Assembly: GCF_000959445.1 (NCBI RefSeq) | Contig: NZ_CP009630.1 | Location: 1,364,001-1,428,000 of the forward strand | Length of the DNA: 64,000 nt | Direction of reading: 5' to 3' | Source of the DNA: Burkholderia vietnamiensis LMG 10929 | GTDB taxonomy: Bacteria > Pseudomonadota > Gammaproteobacteria > Burkholderiales > Burkholderiaceae | Shown here: positions 34,468 to 43,062 of the stretch, piece after piece | Numbering within the stretch: the stretch's first letter is position 1 | Layout of the letters: each line of letters starts with the position of its first letter | Made by a program: the position numbers and the translations under genes | The notes under the pieces: model-generated | Told to the model about the DNA's origin: nothing | Databases searched by the model: none | The model's input: only the letters and a program-made list of their open reading frames with translations

Positions 34468-35547
34468 ATGACCGCTACCGACCTTACCGCTTCGAACAAG
34501 CCGCCCGCGAAGCCGCCCATCGGCTTCTTCGAGCGCTACCTCACCGTCTGGGTCGCGCTCTGCATCGTCGCCGGCGTCCTGGCCGGCCAGTTTTTCCCTG
34601 CGATGTTCCAGACGATTGGCCGCATGCAGTACGCGCAGGTCAATCTGCCCGTGGGCCTGCTGATCTGGGTGATGATCATCCCGATGCTCGTGAAGGTCGA
34701 CTTCGGATCGTTGCACGAGGTACGCCAGCACCTCAAGGGCATCGGCGTCACGCTGGTGGTGAACTGGCTCGTCAAACCCTTTTCGATGGCGTTGCTCGGC
34801 TGGCTGTTCATCAAGCACCTGTTCGCTCCGATGCTGCCTGCAGCGCAACTCGACAGTTACGTTGCGGGCCTCATCCTGCTGGCCGCCGCGCCCTGCACGG
34901 CGATGGTGTTCGTCTGGAGCCGGCTGACCGGCGGCGATCCGCTGTTCACGCTGTCGCAGGTGGCGCTCAACGACAGCATCATGGTGGTGGCCTTCGCGCC
35001 GCTTGTCGGCCTGTTGCTCGGCATCTCGGCCATCACGGTGCCCTGGGCGACGCTCTTCACTTCGGTCGTGCTCTATATCGTGATCCCGGTAGCCGTGGCG
35101 CAGTTGCTTCGCAAGGCGCTGCTCGCAAGAGGACAGGCAGCATTCGACGCAGCCATCGCGAAGATCGGCCCCTGGTCCATCACGGCGCTGCTCGCGACGC
35201 TCGTCCTGCTGTTCGCGTTCCAGGGCGCGGCCATCCTCGACCAGCCGCTCGTGATCGCGCTGCTCGCAGTACCGATCCTGATTCAGGTGTTCTTCAACTC
35301 GGCGCTCGCGTACTGGCTCAATCGCGCGGTGGGTGAAAAGCACAACGTGGCGTGCCCGTCCGCGCTGATCGGCGCATCCAATTTCTTCGAGCTGGCGGTC
35401 GCGGCGGCCATCAGCCTGTTCGGCTTCAATTCGGGCGCGGCGCTGGCCACCGTGGTGGGCGTGCTCATCGAAGTGCCGGTCATGCTGCTCGTGGTCCGTA
35501 TCGTCAACCGGACGAAGGACTGGTACGAGCGGGGTGATAGATGCTGA
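34468..35547 (+). CDS. arsB: ACR3-type arsenite efflux permease
   Basis: Ten-helix inner-membrane arsenite exporter of the Bile/arsenite/riboflavin transporter superfamily (359 residues). Family motifs visible: LAAAPCTAMVFVWSRLTGGD with the conserved cysteine, ALNDSIMVVAFAP, and NFFELAVAAAISLFG followed by VLIEVPVMLLVV. Start ATG 34468 is 23 bases after arsC. With ArsA encoded downstream, arsenite export may be energised by ATP as well as by membrane potential. It is unrelated to E. coli-type ArsB despite shared naming. Confidence 0.94.
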   Translation: MTATDLTASNKPPAKPPIGFFERYLTVWVALCIVAGVLAGQFFPAMFQTIGRMQYAQVNLPVGLLIWVMIIPMLVKVDFGSLHEVRQHLKGIGVTLVVNWLVKPFSMALLGWLFIKHLFAPMLPAAQLDSYVAGLILLAAAPCTAMVFVWSRLTGGDPLFTLSQVALNDSIMVVAFAPLVGLLLGISAITVPWATLFTSVVLYIVIPVAVAQLLRKALLARGQAAFDAAIAKIGPWSITALLATLVLLFAFQGAAILDQPLVIALLAVPILIQVFFNSALAYWLNRAVGEKHNVACPSALIGASNFFELAVAAAISLFGFNSGAALATVVGVLIEVPVMLLVVRIVNRTKDWYERGDRC

Positions 35548-35667
35548 AGCGGTCGAACATGAGAGGCGTCAGCCGCTATCGATGTCAGGACTGCGCGGCA
35601 CGATCGCGAGCGATGCATCGCCATTCCGCATACGAATCATCACGACACACTTGAAGGAGCGGCGGTC

Positions 35668-36513
35668 ATGAGCACACCTGTGGACGAAATTCGCCGGGCA
35701 GTCGCCACGGACTTCGACCGCATCGTCGCGTTGCTGAACCTGTGCGGGCTGCCGGCCAGCGATCTCACACCACAGAGCCTCGACGGCTTCCATGTCGCCA
35801 TACTCGCCGGTGAGATCGTCGGAGTGGCAGGACTGGAACAATCCGGCGATGCGGCCCTGTTGCGCTCGGTCGCAGTTCGGCCGGAAATGCGCCAATCCGG
35901 CCTGGGGAGCCGCCTCATCGACGCCTCCATTGCGCTAGCGCAAACGCGATCGCTGCGCGCGCTCTACCTTATTCCGAACGATGAACCTGCGCTCGCGTTC
36001 TTTGTGCGGCGCGGCTTCACGCAGATCGAGCGACGCCACCTTCCCGAGGCGATTCGCGGTCTGCCCGAATTCACGCACCTGTGCCCACAGACGCATCCGT
36101 GCCTGTGGAAAGCGCTGAATTTCGATTGCCTTGAGGAAAGTGCCATGAAGAAGCTCGAAGTGTTCGATCCGGCGATGTGTTGCTCGACGGGCGTTTGCGG
36201 TGTGGACGTCGACCCGGTGCTGGCGCAATTCGCCGCCGATCTGAAGTGGGTCGAGGCGCACGGCGTGACCGTGGCCCGCTACAACCTGGGTCAGCAGCCG
36301 CAGGCATTCGCCGCCAACGCGGCGGTGGTCAAGGAAATGGAAGCGGGTATGGAGCGGCTGCCGATCCTCGCGATCGACGGCCACATCGTATCGACCGGCA
36401 TGTATCCGTCCCGCCAGCAGCTTGCGCAGAAGCTGGGCATCGCGCTGACGACGGCGGACAAGCCTCATGTCAAGGCCGGCAGTTGCTGCTCGCCCGGCTC
36501 CGGCTGCTGCTAG
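35668..36513 (+). CDS. Fusion of ArsN2-like GNAT acetyltransferase and ArsD arsenite chaperone
   Basis: A 281-residue protein joining two arsenic genes that are usually separate. Residues 1 to about 150 form a GNAT domain with acetyl-CoA loop VAVRPEMRQSGLGSRLID, like ArsN2. Residues 160-281 are ArsD: MKKLEVFDPAMCCSTGVCGV holds the As(III) cysteines, and the tail SCCSPGSGCC adds two pairs. ArsD hands arsenite to ArsA, encoded next. There is no stop between the domains, but an internal AGGAAAG site precedes the ArsD ATG at 36145, so free ArsD may also be made. ATG 35668 has an AAGGAG site. Confidence 0.88.
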   Translation: MSTPVDEIRRAVATDFDRIVALLNLCGLPASDLTPQSLDGFHVAILAGEIVGVAGLEQSGDAALLRSVAVRPEMRQSGLGSRLIDASIALAQTRSLRALYLIPNDEPALAFFVRRGFTQIERRHLPEAIRGLPEFTHLCPQTHPCLWKALNFDCLEESAMKKLEVFDPAMCCSTGVCGVDVDPVLAQFAADLKWVEAHGVTVARYNLGQQPQAFAANAAVVKEMEAGMERLPILAIDGHIVSTGMYPSRQQLAQKLGIALTTADKPHVKAGSCCSPGSGCC

Positions 36514-36522
36514 GGAGCGCAC

Positions 36523-38286
36523 ATGTCCCTCCCTGACACGCGGACCCGCTATCTGTTCTTCACCGGCAAAGGCGGCGTCGGCAAGACCTCGCTTTCCTGT
36601 GCGACCGGGCTGGCGATGGCGGATGCCGGCAAGAAGGTGCTCATCGTCAGCACCGACCCGGCGTCCAATCTCGACGAGGTACTCGGCGTCGGCCTGAGCC
36701 AATCGCCGACGGCCGTGCCCGGCGCGCCCGATCTGTTCGCCTTGAACATCGATCCCGAAGCGGCCGCGCAGGCGTACCGCGAGCGCATGGTCGGACCGTA
36801 TCGCGGCGTCCTGCCTGCCGCGGCGATCCGCAACATGGAGGAGCAGTTCTCCGGTGCCTGCACGGTCGAGATCGCGGCTTTCGACGAATTCTCCAAACTG
36901 CTCGGCGATCCCGCCGCGACGGCCGATTTCGATCACGTCATCTTCGATACGGCACCGACCGGCCATACGCTGCGCCTGTTGACGTTGCCTTCCGCGTGGA
37001 ACGAGTTCATTTCGTCGTCGACCGGGGGCGCCTCCTGCCTCGGGCCGTTAGCCGGACTGGAGAAGCAGAAGGCGCTGTACGCGGCGACCGTCGAACGACT
37101 GTCGAGCGCGGTGGACACCACCGTCGTCCTGGTGAGCCGGCCGGAAGTCGCCGCGTTGCGCGAAGCGAATCGCACGCGGCACGAACTGGCCGAGCTCGGC
37201 ATTCGCAACCAGGTGCTGGCGATCAATGGCCTCTTTGCCACCGAGCGGCATGACGACGCGATTGCAACCGCGATGGCCGAGCGCGCGCGACAGGCACTGG
37301 CCGACATGCCGCGCGAGCTGTCGGTGCTGCCGCAGACGCGCATTCCGTTTCTGCCGCGCGGCACAGTCGGACTGGACGCGCTGCGCGACATGGCGCACCC
37401 CGAACGCGTGCGCATGCCGACCGAGCGCCGCATGCCCGACACCGCATTGCCGCCCGGCCTCGGCGGGCTCGTCGACGCGCTGTCGGCTACGGGCCACGGC
37501 GTAATCATGACGATGGGCAAAGGCGGCGTGGGCAAGACCACAGTTGCGGCCGCCATCGCCGTCGCGCTCGCGGGGCGCGGACACGACGTGATCCTGTCGA
37601 CCACCGACCCCGCTTCGCACGTGGCTGCCACGGTCGACGGCGTGGTGCCGCGGCTGAGCGTCACCCGCATCGACCCGGCGCGCGAAGTACAGCAGTACAC
37701 CGAAGAGGTGCTGGCGAAAGCGGGATCGCACCTCGATGCGGGCGGCCGGGCCATGCTCGAGGAAGACTTGCGCTCGCCGTGCACCGAAGAAATTGCGGTC
37801 TTTCGCGCGTTCGCACGGACGGTGGATCAAGGCAAGTCCGGCTTCGTGGTGCTCGATACGGCGCCGACCGGGCATACCATTCTGCTGCTCGACGCTGCCG
37901 AGGCTTATCACCGCGAAGTGATGCGCACGCAGGGCGACATGCCGGAGTCGGTCCGCCAGTTGCTGCCGCGTTTGCGCGATCCGGATTACAGCCGCATCCT
38001 CATCGTCACGCTGCCTGAAGCGACGCCGGTTCACGAAGCCGAACGCCTGAGCGCCGACCTCGCCCGTGCCGGGATCACGCCATATGCCTGGGTCATCAAC
38101 CAGTCGCTGTTGGCGAGCGGCACGACCGATCCGATGCTGTGTCAGCGCGGCACGTACGAGGTCCCGTTCGTGCGCCGCGTGGCGGACGATCTGGCGCAGC
38201 GGACCGCGCTGATTCCGTGGCTTGCGGAGGCGCCGGTCGGGCCAGTGGGGCTCGAGCATGTGATCAGGGCGGGGGCTGGTGCGTAG
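36523..38286 (+). CDS. arsA: ArsA, arsenite-stimulated ATPase
   Basis: Cytoplasmic ATPase (587 residues) that takes arsenite from ArsD and energises the efflux permease. It has the duplicated architecture of ArsA: P-loops FTGKGGVGKTSLS near residue 13 and TMGKGGVGKTTVA near residue 330, and two DTAPTGHTLRLL/DTAPTGHTILLL signal segments. As(III) cysteines are expected in GACTVEI and SPCTEEI, both visible at equivalent positions. It begins ten bases after the ArsD fusion gene, the last gene of the operon. Confidence 0.95.
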   Translation: MSLPDTRTRYLFFTGKGGVGKTSLSCATGLAMADAGKKVLIVSTDPASNLDEVLGVGLSQSPTAVPGAPDLFALNIDPEAAAQAYRERMVGPYRGVLPAAAIRNMEEQFSGACTVEIAAFDEFSKLLGDPAATADFDHVIFDTAPTGHTLRLLTLPSAWNEFISSSTGGASCLGPLAGLEKQKALYAATVERLSSAVDTTVVLVSRPEVAALREANRTRHELAELGIRNQVLAINGLFATERHDDAIATAMAERARQALADMPRELSVLPQTRIPFLPRGTVGLDALRDMAHPERVRMPTERRMPDTALPPGLGGLVDALSATGHGVIMTMGKGGVGKTTVAAAIAVALAGRGHDVILSTTDPASHVAATVDGVVPRLSVTRIDPAREVQQYTEEVLAKAGSHLDAGGRAMLEEDLRSPCTEEIAVFRAFARTVDQGKSGFVVLDTAPTGHTILLLDAAEAYHREVMRTQGDMPESVRQLLPRLRDPDYSRILIVTLPEATPVHEAERLSADLARAGITPYAWVINQSLLASGTTDPMLCQRGTYEVPFVRRVADDLAQRTALIPWLAEAPVGPVGLEHVIRAGAGA

Positions 38287-38622
38287 CGCGACGCGTCTGG
38301 TTGATTTGCCAACCGGCGAATGCGATGTGGACGCTGAGGGCCGGTTGGTGAACGGGTGGCTAAAGCGGGTTTTCCGGTTGGGTGAGCAAGCAATCTGTAG
38401 ACGCACGTGCCGCCACCGCGTCCTGCCACCCCGCTTTTGCAACGCGACCACCGCGCGCAGGCCTCGGAACCGTTACGGTCGACAGATTTACTGCGCAACA
38501 CTGGCGTCGTCTGATCCGGTATCGATTGAATAGACGAGTCGCCGATGTCGCGTAGGCAGGCCGTCCCCGATTGCAACCAAAGATTGGCCGATCATCGATG
38601 ACGGTCGGGCGCGGCTGCTATT
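38287..38622. other. Intergenic region between arsA and the GST gene
   Basis: 336 bp between two convergent genes. I see no gene, repeat or clear terminator. Both strands contain short open frames with shadow-like Arg/Ser-rich composition. Confidence 0.4.
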
Positions 38623-39306
38623 TCACGCGAGCGCCGGCTGGTTCTTGACGCTTGGGCGCTGCCGCATTCTCACGTACCAATCTACAAGGGCCTCGCACTC
38701 CGTAGGCACGGGCAACTTCACGATTGACGCAAAGACCAGTCCGCCGATAACGGTGATGTCGGCCATAGAGAACGCATCTCCAGCGACAAATGGCTGCCTT
38801 TTCAGAACGTCATTGAAGTAGTGCATGCCTCTCAGGGCTTTGTCGCGCTGACGAAGCCCCCATTCGGCGTTCTGATAGAGCTCGACGTTAGGTCCTAACC
38901 CTGGCGTGGCATGGTGGAAATAGACGCTGATTGCGTCGAGCAACTCCAGCTCGGCGCGCTTGCTCATCATGTGGATCACACCCTTTTCGAGTGGTGTCCG
39001 GCCGGTCAGCGTGGGCGCACCATCGAGCGTATCGAGGTATTCGGTAATGGCGGTGCATTCGGCAATGCACGTTCCGTCTTCGAGCTCGAGGACCGGCAGC
39101 GTTCCCGAGTAGTTTTTCTCGGAGATGAACTCGGGCCTTTTGTGCTCCCCTTTGTAAAGGTCGACCATCACGAACTCGACGCGCGATCGCAGCCCCTTCT
39201 CGGCCAGGGCGATACGGACGCGTGTCGGATAGGGTCCTTTGGGGAAATCGTAGATCGTCATGATCGGAAGTTTGGTTACGTCGAAGTTCATGCTGCTGGA
39301 AGCCAT
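38623..39306 (-). CDS. Glutathione S-transferase family protein
   Basis: A 227-residue cytoplasmic GST. The thioredoxin-like N-domain begins MTIYDFPKGPYPTRVRIALA, with the glutathione-binding GTLPVLELEDGTCIAECTAI segment (cis-Pro, then E-C/S). The all-helical C-domain follows, with FVAGDAFSMADITVIGGL containing the conserved N-capping aspartate. The family conjugates or reduces electrophiles; substrate unknown. It is divergent from a TetR regulator and shares with it an operator-like palindrome, so it is probably its target. ATG 39306 gives a 15-residue leader before the conserved strand. Confidence 0.88.
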   Translation of the reverse strand: MASSSMNFDVTKLPIMTIYDFPKGPYPTRVRIALAEKGLRSRVEFVMVDLYKGEHKRPEFISEKNYSGTLPVLELEDGTCIAECTAITEYLDTLDGAPTLTGRTPLEKGVIHMMSKRAELELLDAISVYFHHATPGLGPNVELYQNAEWGLRQRDKALRGMHYFNDVLKRQPFVAGDAFSMADITVIGGLVFASIVKLPVPTECEALVDWYVRMRQRPSVKNQPALA

Positions 39307-39372
39307 GCGTGCCTCTCTCTAAGCGGTCTGTCACACGGGGGGCGGACGATATCCGGCCTGTCACCTACATCC

Positions 39373-39392
39373 AACCTAACGTTAGTTAGGTT
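39373..39392. promoter_or_regulatory. TetR-type palindromic operator between GST and tetR genes
   Basis: AACCTAAC (39373-39380), GTTA, GTTAGGTT (39385-39392): eight-base arms pair perfectly. A consensus -10 TATAAT at 39405-39410 lies just downstream for the tetR gene, so bound repressor would cover the -35 area. It is also about 70 bases upstream of the GST start. Both genes are probably controlled from it. Confidence 0.75.
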
Positions 39393-39442
39393 TACGTTAG
39401 AGCGTATAATTGCTCGTGTCAACGGTCGCGGAGGCGGTAGCA

Positions 39443-40018
39443 GTGAAGAATGATTCAGGCCTGAGCTCCAGGGAGCGAATCCTGGTGGCAGCCACAAAGA
39501 TTGCGCAGGCCCATGGCTACAGCGGCTTGAATTTCCGTGATCTCGCCGAAGCTGTCGGCATCAAGGCTGCGAGCATCTACCACCACTTCGCAAGCAAGGC
39601 CGATCTCGGCGCAGCAGTGGCAAGGCGGTATTGGGAGGAATCAGCAGCGACTCTGGATGCGCTTTTGGCCGAATCCGCAGATCCGCTCGATTGCCTGCGC
39701 CACTATCCCGATACGTTTCGCAAGGCGCTTGAGCGCGGCAATCGCATATGCCTGTGTAGCTTCCTGGCTGCCGAATCTGATGACCTGCCGGAAACGGTGG
39801 TGAAAGAGATTCAGACTTTTGCGGATGTCAATGTTGCGTGGCTGAGCAAGGTGCTGTCCGCCGCGGCCGTGGTCAGCCCCGAGGATATCGAGCGGCGTGC
39901 TCGCGCCATCTACGCGGCCGTCGTCGGCGCTCAGCTCGTTGCCAGGAGTCGCTCGGACATTTCTCTCTATGACGGATTGATTGAAAGTTATCGCATCGCT
40001 GGTCTTCTGCCGGCATAG
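39443..40018 (+). CDS. TetR-family transcriptional regulator
   Basis: A 191-residue TetR repressor. The DNA-binding helices are in the first 60 residues: RERILVAATKIAQAHGYSGL, NFRDLAEAVGIKAASIYHHF, ASKADLGAAV. The C-terminal ligand domain is unclassified. I chose GTG 39443, with a GGAGG site eight bases before it, over TTG 39410, which overlaps the -10 element. It reads away from the GST gene, with a perfect palindrome between them, so autorepression and GST control are likely. Confidence 0.9.
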   Translation: MKNDSGLSSRERILVAATKIAQAHGYSGLNFRDLAEAVGIKAASIYHHFASKADLGAAVARRYWEESAATLDALLAESADPLDCLRHYPDTFRKALERGNRICLCSFLAAESDDLPETVVKEIQTFADVNVAWLSKVLSAAAVVSPEDIERRARAIYAAVVGAQLVARSRSDISLYDGLIESYRIAGLLPA

Positions 40019-41472
<1,454 letters not shown>

Positions 41473-41489
41473 GCGGCACGAGGCGACAT

Positions 41490-41505
41490 CGCGCGTGCAC
41501 GCGCG
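41490..41505. other. 16-bp GC palindrome between convergent genes
   Basis: CGCGCGTGCACGCGCG is a perfect palindrome between the ends of pip and the convergent 41513 gene. It has no T-run. It may act as a weak bidirectional terminator or be compositional. Confidence 0.35.
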
Positions 41506-41512
41506 ACTGCGC

Positions 41513-41785
41513 TCACAACGCGGCTTCGACGATGGTCCGGCCGCTGATCGCCCGCTCGACGAGCCGTTCGTCGCCGACCTTGCGGATCGCATCGTCGAGC
41601 AGCCCTTCCGGCGCCTCGGTCGCGACCTTCAGCAGCCCCGACAAGCCGCGCGCGTCGAGCACCACCAGCGTCTCCATCGAATCCGCGCGGCTCACGAGCA
41701 CGCGCCGAAATGCCGGGCCCGCGCCGAAGCTCGCGCAAAGCGCGATCGTCTGATCGTCGAGCGTGTAGTCGAAGTGCTTGATCAT
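41513..41785 (-). CDS. Small hypothetical protein downstream of the ATP-grasp/transglutaminase cluster
   Basis: A 90-residue protein starting MIKHFDYTLDDQTIALCASF, acidic and soluble, no signal or membrane segment. Composition is natural and the frame is used consistently, supporting a real gene. I do not recognise the family. It is in the same orientation as the transglutaminase block ending at 41971 and lies about 185 bases after it, so it could belong to that operon or be separate. No function is offered. Confidence 0.55.
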   Translation of the reverse strand: MIKHFDYTLDDQTIALCASFGAGPAFRRVLVSRADSMETLVVLDARGLSGLLKVATEAPEGLLDDAIRKVGDERLVERAISGRTIVEAAL

Positions 41786-41970
41786 GGATGCCGCCCCTGC
41801 ATTCGGCCGGCGACGCGCGTCGGCGCGCCGTCATCGCGGCGGCGCACCCGCACGTGCCACCGGCGCCGGACCAGCGTGCGATCCGTTCGCCAGCATCACC
41901 ATGCTAAGCCGGCAGTATTAACGAAGACTTAAACGCAGGGCGCGCGGCGCGCGCGGCCGATCATGCCGCG

Positions 41971-43062
41971 TCACGCTCCCTCGTCGAGCGGCTCGACCGT
42001 CACGCCGACCTTCAGCTCCTGATCCGCGCCGCCGCCGCGGATCACGCCGCGCAGCGGCGTCACGTCCGCGTAGTCGCGGCCGATCGACAGCATCACGTAG
42101 TCGTCGCCCGGCGCGCGGTCGTTGGTCGGATCGAGCTGCAGCCATCCGCCATCTTCGGGCCACGCCGGATCGTACACGTCGACCCACGCATGCGATGCAT
42201 CGGCGCCGATCAGCCGCGGCTGGCCGGGCGGCGGCTGCGTCAGCAGATACCCGCTCACATAGCGCGCGGCCAGCCCGAGCGAGCGCAGCGCGCCGATCAT
42301 CACGTGCGCGAAATCCTGGCACACACCCTTGCGCAAGCGCAGCGCATCGAGCGCGGTAGTCGTGATGTCGGTGCTGTTCGGCGTGTACGCGAAGTCCGCG
42401 TGAATCCTCCGCATCAGGTCCCACGCGGCCTGCACCAGCGGACGCTGCGGCGTGAAGCTCACGGCCGCATACGCGGCCAGTTCCGGATCGCACGCGACAT
42501 GCGGCGACGCGAACACGAATTCGCTCGCCGCATCGTACGGCGCACCGGCGCGGAACCGCAGGCGCTCGCGCACGGCCTCCCACGCGGTCGCATGATCGGC
42601 ATCGGGGTTCGCGATCGCCGGCGGCGGCGCGCCGCGCGCGCCCCGCGACCACACGGGCGGCGTCACGCGCACGGTGCTGCAGCTGCGCACGAGCAGCGCA
42701 TCGTGCGGCTGGTTCAGCGCGAACGAGGCACGCGCGTTGCCGAACGCGTCGACGTCGGTGCCGACCGTCTCCGGCACCGGCTCGATGTCGAGCGCGAACG
42801 ACAGCACCTGCTGGCGCGGCGTCGCGAGCGGCTGCAGCCGCGCCTGGTGCTGCGCCGATTCGACGCGCGCCGCGTAGCGGTATTCGGTGTCGTGCGTGAC
42901 GCGCAACAAGCGCCCGCGCGCGCCGGCCGATGGCGTCGATGCGGTCGATGCTGCCGATGCGGCGATCGCGCCCTCCGTCTGCTTCGCGCCGACGGCATCG
43001 CCAGCCTCGCCGTTCGCCTGTGCCTTCGCCTTCGTCTTCGTCGCATGTTTGCTCGTCACCAT
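41971..43062 (-). CDS. Transglutaminase-like protein (COG1305), last of the amide-ligase cluster
   Basis: A 363-residue transglutaminase-superfamily protein. After a charged Lys/Ala/Thr-rich N-terminus of about 45 residues comes the Bact_transglu_N domain (LLRVTHDTEYRYAARVESAQ) and then the catalytic core: nucleophile Cys in RKGVCQDFAHVMIGAL, His in DASHAWVDVYD and Asp in LQLDPTND, all present. Such enzymes hydrolyse or transfer on amide bonds. Its ATG overlaps the end of the fused ATP-grasp/alpha-E gene. The same three partners occur together in the cluster predicted to make peptide-like amides; the substrate is unknown. Confidence 0.85.
   Translation of the reverse strand: MVTSKHATKTKAKAQANGEAGDAVGAKQTEGAIAASAASTASTPSAGARGRLLRVTHDTEYRYAARVESAQHQARLQPLATPRQQVLSFALDIEPVPETVGTDVDAFGNARASFALNQPHDALLVRSCSTVRVTPPVWSRGARGAPPPAIANPDADHATAWEAVRERLRFRAGAPYDAASEFVFASPHVACDPELAAYAAVSFTPQRPLVQAAWDLMRRIHADFAYTPNSTDITTTALDALRLRKGVCQDFAHVMIGALRSLGLAARYVSGYLLTQPPPGQPRLIGADASHAWVDVYDPAWPEDGGWLQLDPTNDRAPGDDYVMLSIGRDYADVTPLRGVIRGGGADQELKVGVTVEPLDEGA

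Noticed and set aside
41490..41505. Palindrome CGCGCGTGCACGCGCG as an attachment site
   Set aside because: It lies between convergent genes with no integrase or duplicated copy nearby; a weak terminator or compositional artefact is more likely.
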